Positions 6,277-9,749 of a stretch of 9,749 nt of DNA are shown one piece after another. Position 1 is the stretch's first letter, and each line of letters begins with the position of its first letter. The DNA comes from Oscillospiraceae bacterium (lineage in GTDB: Bacteria > Bacillota > Clostridia > Oscillospirales > Ruminococcaceae). Location of the stretch: assembly GCA_017483405.1 (NCBI GenBank), contig JAFUWP010000412.1, forward strand, positions 1 through 9,749. The letters are read 5' to 3'. Under the pieces are notes generated by a model, which was given only the letters and a program-made list of their open reading frames with translations, searched no databases and was not told where the DNA came from. The translations under genes were made by a program, and so were the position numbers.

Positions 6277-6311
6277 AGTATAAATTATCAACAGCCTTTT
6301 ATCAGCTGATA
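6277..6311 (-). promoter_or_regulatory. Possible pyrB promoter with overlapping 12-base palindrome
   Basis: On the minus strand CTGATA (6305-6300) and TATACT (6282-6277) are 17 bases apart; the -10 is good and the -35 matches four of six. A perfect palindrome TATCAGCTGATA (6300-6311) covers the -35, as an operator would. pyrB could also be read through from the 160-residue gene, since no terminator is seen in the 78-base gap. Confidence 0.4.
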
Positions 6312-6330
6312 GTTCCGAAACTTGCCGAGA

Positions 6331-6813
6331 TTATGCATTTTCCTGAAAGATTTCATTCCAGTGATAGGAAATTGTCTGATAAGAGACAATCAGCATACAT
6401 TCTCTGCGATAGGGTGCGCGGTCGAAATGCAGTTCGCACTGATACAGAACGGAATCTGTATCCAGACCCTGATAGGCACTTAAGAATTCTAGTTTTTCGC
6501 CTTTTTTGATAAGCTTCATGAATTCTTGCAGAGAAATTTCCTGCCGGTATGTGCCGTCAGCATCTTCGCGGAACAGATAGATTGTAAGATTCACATCCGG
6601 ATTCTTGTAGCGTAACTGAATTTTCATTTCCGATTCGCCTGTATAAGCGAGTGCATGAAACGGATTCAGGGCATGGGTTTCGCCTAAATAAAATCCTTCC
6701 GGAAAGTGAAATGTCATCACATCATCATGCAGAGAGACAGATTCTGCAATGGCATCATGCAGAAAAATATCATGATTCTGATTATCATCAGAATAGAGAA
6801 AATCGGTTTCCAT
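6331..6813 (-). CDS. Conserved-looking protein of unknown function, 160 residues
   Basis: I do not recognise this protein. The start is the ATG at 6813-6811, six bases after GAAAGGGG; a longer frame to 6864 begins upstream of that site and is rejected. It is soluble and acidic, with alternating hydrophobic stretches typical of a beta-sandwich: an early IFLHDAIAESVSL segment (17-29), TFHFPEGFYLG (34-44), MKIQLRY (63-69), LTIYLF (76-81), and a C-terminal CMLIVSYQTISYHW (139-152). There is no signal peptide, membrane helix or metal motif. It has a strong promoter of its own, lies 78 bases upstream of pyrB on the same strand, and may be co-transcribed with it. Nothing visible ties it to pyrimidine synthesis. 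Confidence 0.8.
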   Translation of the reverse strand: METDFLYSDDNQNHDIFLHDAIAESVSLHDDVMTFHFPEGFYLGETHALNPFHALAYTGESEMKIQLRYKNPDVNLTIYLFREDADGTYRQEISLQEFMKLIKKGEKLEFLSAYQGLDTDSVLYQCELHFDRAPYRRECMLIVSYQTISYHWNEIFQENA

Positions 6814-6866
6814 AGAAAGCCCCTTTCTTTTATGGTGTTTGATTTTTTTTGAAATCCCTATCAATA

Positions 6867-6895
6867 AGTATAATCGGATTTGGCAGAAATGTCAA
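6867..6895 (-). promoter_or_regulatory. Sigma-A promoter of the 160-residue gene
   Basis: On the minus strand, TTGACA (6895-6890, perfect) and TATACT (6872-6867, five of six) are separated by 17 bases. Predicted start is near 6860, giving a leader of about 46 bases. Confidence 0.88.
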
Positions 6896-6925
6896 GTACA
6901 GACTAAGAATATTTTCAGGATAATA

Positions 6926-7687
6926 TCATCCTAATTTTGAGAACTGAATTCTTCCGGATGATGTATCAATGATAACGGCGGAAGTGTGCGGATGATTCCA
7001 GTCGCCGTTGGAGCTGAGAACATAAACTTCTGCATTTTTTTCCGTTTCAAATTCGCCGAGGGAGGATTCTTCCCATATCGTACTGATAAAGAAATCAATC
7101 GTATCATCTTCCTCTTTATCATCCGGATGATAGGATGTATCATGCAGTTCGTTCAGAGGGATGATATATTCCGCCTGACGGGAATATAGTTCCTGATAGG
7201 CTTTTGCTTTTTCGGGAGTTGTCACGAACGCGACACTGTAATGTCCTGCGCCCTGTAGGATGCTGGGCATATAATCGAAATCATAACCGCTGATGACATC
7301 CTCCGTAAAATCCGGAAAGAAATCCGGTTCTTTGATATTCTGATACAAGTCGATATAGAATTTCTGAACCGGATATTTCCAGAGCTGATTAGAATTGAAG
7401 ATAAACGGCGGAATCATGCATAAAAAGCCCATATAAAACGAGGCAAGCACTGTTATCAGACAGAACAGCTTTGAAAATTTTGCTTTCCGGCAGAAAATCC
7501 AGAACAGAATGCAGATAACTGAAATAATTATCCTGACAGAAGAAACAGCAATCGCGATGCAGTGTAATATTGTGATGAGCACAATCACAACCGTAAGTAT
7601 CTGCGCGATGACGGCAAAGACTTTTGTTTTTTGTTCCGGCGGTTCGGAGGGAACAGCCGGAAGATTTATATTTTCAGTTTGTTTCAT
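6926..7687 (-). CDS. Three-helix membrane protein of unknown function
   Basis: The ATG at 7687-7685 lies 14 bases inside the 3' end of asnB, with a weak GGGAG eight bases upstream, so translation is probably coupled to asnB. The 253 residues have a short Pro/Gln/Glu-rich N-terminus, three hydrophobic helices (about 23-47, 51-66 and 73-97), then a soluble domain of about 155 residues. That domain includes a DDKEEDD run (189-195) and ends with EVYVLSSNGDWNHPHTSAVI (220-239), whose WNHPH block looks like a conserved family signature, though I cannot name the family. If the N-terminus is cytoplasmic, the large domain is outside the cell. The alternative start at 7804 is a shadow of asnB codons. 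No good terminator follows; GGATGATATTATCC around the stop is weak and has no T run. Confidence 0.85.
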   Translation of the reverse strand: MKQTENINLPAVPSEPPEQKTKVFAVIAQILTVVIVLITILHCIAIAVSSVRIIISVICILFWIFCRKAKFSKLFCLITVLASFYMGFLCMIPPFIFNSNQLWKYPVQKFYIDLYQNIKEPDFFPDFTEDVISGYDFDYMPSILQGAGHYSVAFVTTPEKAKAYQELYSRQAEYIIPLNELHDTSYHPDDKEEDDTIDFFISTIWEESSLGEFETEKNAEVYVLSSNGDWNHPHTSAVIIDTSSGRIQFSKLG

Positions 7688-9575
7688 GATTAAGACTCCC
7701 GAAGGCGATGGATTCGCTCTCGAAGTAGACGGCATACCACAGCAGGAACATGAACACTGTCCAGATTTTCCGGCTGTTATCGGCCTTGCCGTCCCGATGG
7801 TCATCCAGAAGCTGAATCAGCTGTTCGGTATGGAAAAATTCTTTAGAAGCATCGCTCTCGAAATATTTTCTGACGATGTGATAATATTTATCTTCTTTCA
7901 GCCATACTCTGATAGGCACGGGAAAACCAAGTTTTTTCTTATTAGCTGTTTTTTCGGTTTCTTTCGGCGTATCTTTTTTTGCGGCAAGGCGCATCGCATA
8001 CTTTGTGACATAAGGGGTATCTTTATCAGTAGTTTCTTTTCTGGTGACTCTGTATTTCGCCGGAATCTGTTCGGCAACATACATGACTTCCTTATCTAAG
8101 AACGGAACGCGGAGTTCAAGAGAATGCGCCATACTCATTTTATCGGCTTTGAGGAGAATATCGCCGGCCATCCATAAATGCAAGTCGAGATACTGCATTT
8201 TTGTGACATCATCGCAGTCCTGTACTTTTTCATAGTATGGAGCAGTAATTTCCTGCGGGTCGGGAGCATTGGTTTCAATTTTGAGCAGATTTTTTCGTTC
8301 TTCGGGGGTGAACATGTACGCATTTCCGATGAAGCGTTCTTCAAGGTCTTTGCCTTTGCGGACGAGGAAATTCACACCTTTCCGAGAATGGAATTTTCCG
8401 GCAGCCGAGCCGATACCGCGCCGGATGAATCGGGGAAGTTTGTCATAAGCGGTTGCATTCGGTTCGCTGTAGACGTTATAACCGCCGAAGATTTCATCAG
8501 CCCCCTCACCGGATAAGACAACTTTCACTTGCTTAGAGGCAATCTGACACACAAAGAACAAGGCGATAGCCGCAGGGTCAGCAAGGGGTTCATCCATCTG
8601 ATACTGAATGTGTTTGAGTTCGCCCCAGTATTCTTCGGGCTTGATGACTTTGGAATAATTTTTTTTCTTGATGGCTTTAGAGAATTCCTTCGCCCAGCCG
8701 ATTTCGTTATATTTTTCATCTTTGCCGAATCCGACTGTAAAAGTTTTATCGACATCGGCGACAGCAGCGACATAACTGGAATCGACACCGCTGGAAAGAA
8801 ACGAACCAACTTCCACATCGGCGATTTTATGCGCCTTAACGGAATTATGAAACACATCGGAGATTTCCTTAACCCATTCATCGAGAGAAGGTTCTTCTGC
8901 CGGTTCAAATTCGACATCCCAGTAGCGGTGAATATCAATCTGATTATCTTTATAAATAAAATAATGCGCTGGTTCGAGCTTATACACATTCTTGAAAAAA
9001 GTCTCCTCCATAGCGGAATACTGGAAAGTCAGATATTCTTCAAGAGCATCGGTATTCAGTTCCTTGATGAAGGCAGGATGCATCAGAAACGCCTTGATTT
9101 CAGAACCGAACATCAGTGTATCGTCCATCAGTGCATAATAAAGGGGTTTGATTCCGAAAAAGTCTCTTGCGCCGAATAAGGTTTTATTGGCCTTATCCCA
9201 GATGACAAATGCAAACATGCCTCTTAACTTCTGGAGTAAATCCGCACCGTATTCCTGATAGCCATAAAGAAGCACTTCGGAATCGGTTTTTGTCCGGAAG
9301 TGATAGCCTGATTGTTTGAGTTCTTTTCTGATTTCTTTATAGTTATAGATTTCGCCGTTGAATACCAGTACAAGATTACCATCCTCACTGTAGAGAGGCT
9401 GATTGCCCTGTTCGGAAACATCAATAATGCTTAATCTCCGATGACCGAGGGCAATATCTTCATCGACATACTTACCGCCGGCATCAGGGCCGCGATGACG
9501 GATAGCCTCCATCATGTTTTCAATCACCTGATTGGCATCATTGATTTTATTTGTAAATCCTACAAAACCACACAT
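7674..9575 (-). CDS. asnB: Asparagine synthetase (glutamine-hydrolysing)
   Basis: Makes asparagine from aspartate, glutamine and ATP in the cytoplasm. The ATG (9575-9573) follows AGGAGG (9588-9583). After Met removal the catalytic Cys2 of the class II glutaminase (MCGFVGF) becomes N-terminal; R47, N73 in NGEIYNY and D98 in TDSE match glutamine-binding positions. The synthetase domain has the pyrophosphate loop SSGVDSS (261-267) and the conserved LSGEGADEIFGGY block near residue 350. At 633 residues it matches the longer bacterial AsnB forms rather than the 554-residue E. coli enzyme. A C-terminal block rich in Lys and Thr (KKDTPKETEKTANKKKLGFP) is typical of this subgroup. It overlaps the downstream membrane protein gene by 14 bases, suggesting a two-gene operon. 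No T-box or other known riboswitch is seen upstream, and no convincing promoter was found. Confidence 0.97.
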   Translation of the reverse strand: MCGFVGFTNKINDANQVIENMMEAIRHRGPDAGGKYVDEDIALGHRRLSIIDVSEQGNQPLYSEDGNLVLVFNGEIYNYKEIRKELKQSGYHFRTKTDSEVLLYGYQEYGADLLQKLRGMFAFVIWDKANKTLFGARDFFGIKPLYYALMDDTLMFGSEIKAFLMHPAFIKELNTDALEEYLTFQYSAMEETFFKNVYKLEPAHYFIYKDNQIDIHRYWDVEFEPAEEPSLDEWVKEISDVFHNSVKAHKIADVEVGSFLSSGVDSSYVAAVADVDKTFTVGFGKDEKYNEIGWAKEFSKAIKKKNYSKVIKPEEYWGELKHIQYQMDEPLADPAAIALFFVCQIASKQVKVVLSGEGADEIFGGYNVYSEPNATAYDKLPRFIRRGIGSAAGKFHSRKGVNFLVRKGKDLEERFIGNAYMFTPEERKNLLKIETNAPDPQEITAPYYEKVQDCDDVTKMQYLDLHLWMAGDILLKADKMSMAHSLELRVPFLDKEVMYVAEQIPAKYRVTRKETTDKDTPYVTKYAMRLAAKKDTPKETEKTANKKKLGFPVPIRVWLKEDKYYHIVRKYFESDASKEFFHTEQLIQLLDDHRDGKADNSRKIWTVFMFLLWYAVYFESESIAFGSLNHETN

Positions 9576-9653
9576 AAAAAATCCTCCTAGTATAATAATG
9601 ATATAGTCAAAGACGGCTCAAAGATAGACAACCAGACGAATAAAAGGTATAAT

Positions 9654-9688
9654 AAAGAGGACAGGATAAAAAATGGAGTCCTCCTAGG
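9654..9688 (-). promoter_or_regulatory. Possible asnB leader hairpin with decoy Shine-Dalgarno
   Basis: Read on the minus strand, AGGAGGAC pairs with GTCCTCTT across a 15-base loop (eight pairs, one G-U). The left arm copies the asnB ribosome binding site: TAGGAGG followed by ATTTTTTAT occurs both here (with five extra bases) and at the real start. The right arm (TCCTCT) could instead pair with the real GGAGGA at 9582-9587. This suggests two exclusive structures, but there is no comparative support, and the promoter for this leader was not found. Confidence 0.25.
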
Positions 9689-9749
9689 GAAGCAGATTTT
9701 TACCTGCTGATACCTGTTATGAAGTCAATTAGTCCTTCCAATGAAAGTA

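Noticed and set aside
6916..6931. Terminator after the three-helix membrane protein gene
   Set aside because: The inverted repeat is short and imperfect and lacks a following T run.
7509..9179. Long plus-strand open frames opposite asnB and other minus-strand genes
   Set aside because: They mirror the coding frames of clearly real genes, lack ribosome binding sites and have no recognisable protein features.
9592..9621. Promoter TTGAGC-18-TATTAT directly before asnB
   Set aside because: Transcription would begin inside the AGGAGG site, leaving no usable ribosome binding site.
9700..9747. C-terminus of a further minus-strand gene upstream of asnB
   Set aside because: About 16 open codons ending in a TAA (LEGLIDFITGISR-like) are protein-like but too few to distinguish from chance at the window edge.
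9576..9749. T-box or other known riboswitch before asnB
   Set aside because: No T-box consensus (GGGTGGNACC) or strong terminator hairpin is visible on the minus strand.

Overview
The window looks like chromosomal DNA of a low-to-moderate GC Gram-positive bacterium, most likely a gut Clostridia (Ruminococcaceae-like). The reasons are strong AGGAGG-type ribosome binding sites, near-consensus TTGACA/TATAAT promoters with 17-base spacers, a Clostridia-style tyrosine recombinase paired with a ribbon-helix-helix protein, and a membrane-anchored XRE regulator. The genus is a guess. Every recognisable gene except one lies on the minus strand.

Positions 1-1566 look like the decayed end of an integrated element beside the 3' end of guaA. 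It holds the start of a MobC/ribbon-helix-helix-type protein (running off the left edge) and the C-terminal catalytic half of a tyrosine integrase. The integrase has lost its N-terminus and carries Lys in place of the first catalytic Arg. Next comes an AT-rich plus-strand gene for a possible HEPN-fold protein, with its own near-consensus promoter and a perfect terminator. Three 11-base direct repeats then lie against guaA and could be integrase arm sites.

Positions 1567-3223 are guaA (GMP synthase) with a clear promoter. Positions 3227-4936 hold a membrane-anchored XRE regulator with a C-terminal zinc ribbon, a small acidic protein coupled to it by overlap, and a one-helix membrane protein. 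The last gene is bracketed by two directly repeated copies of a 66-base element (63/66 identical). One copy supplies most of the -35 box for the XRE gene. Positions 4937-5151 are a very AT-rich gap with a 16-unit degenerate hexamer array (CATTNN).

Positions 5152-6895 hold pyrB, unusual in carrying a PyrI-like four-cysteine zinc module fused to its C-terminus without the allosteric domain, and an unrecognised 160-residue protein with an excellent promoter. Positions 6926-9575 hold asnB (glutamine-hydrolysing asparagine synthetase), overlapping by 14 bases a gene for a three-helix membrane protein of unknown function. The last 174 bases are asnB leader with a possible hairpin and a duplicated Shine-Dalgarno region.

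Three genes belong to glutamine/aspartate-linked nucleotide and amino-acid synthesis (guaA, pyrB, asnB), but they are separate transcription units divided by small lineage-type genes. I see no complete new system. The most unusual parts are the HEPN-like cassette in the broken integrase, the PyrB-zinc fusion, and the repeat-bracketed membrane gene.
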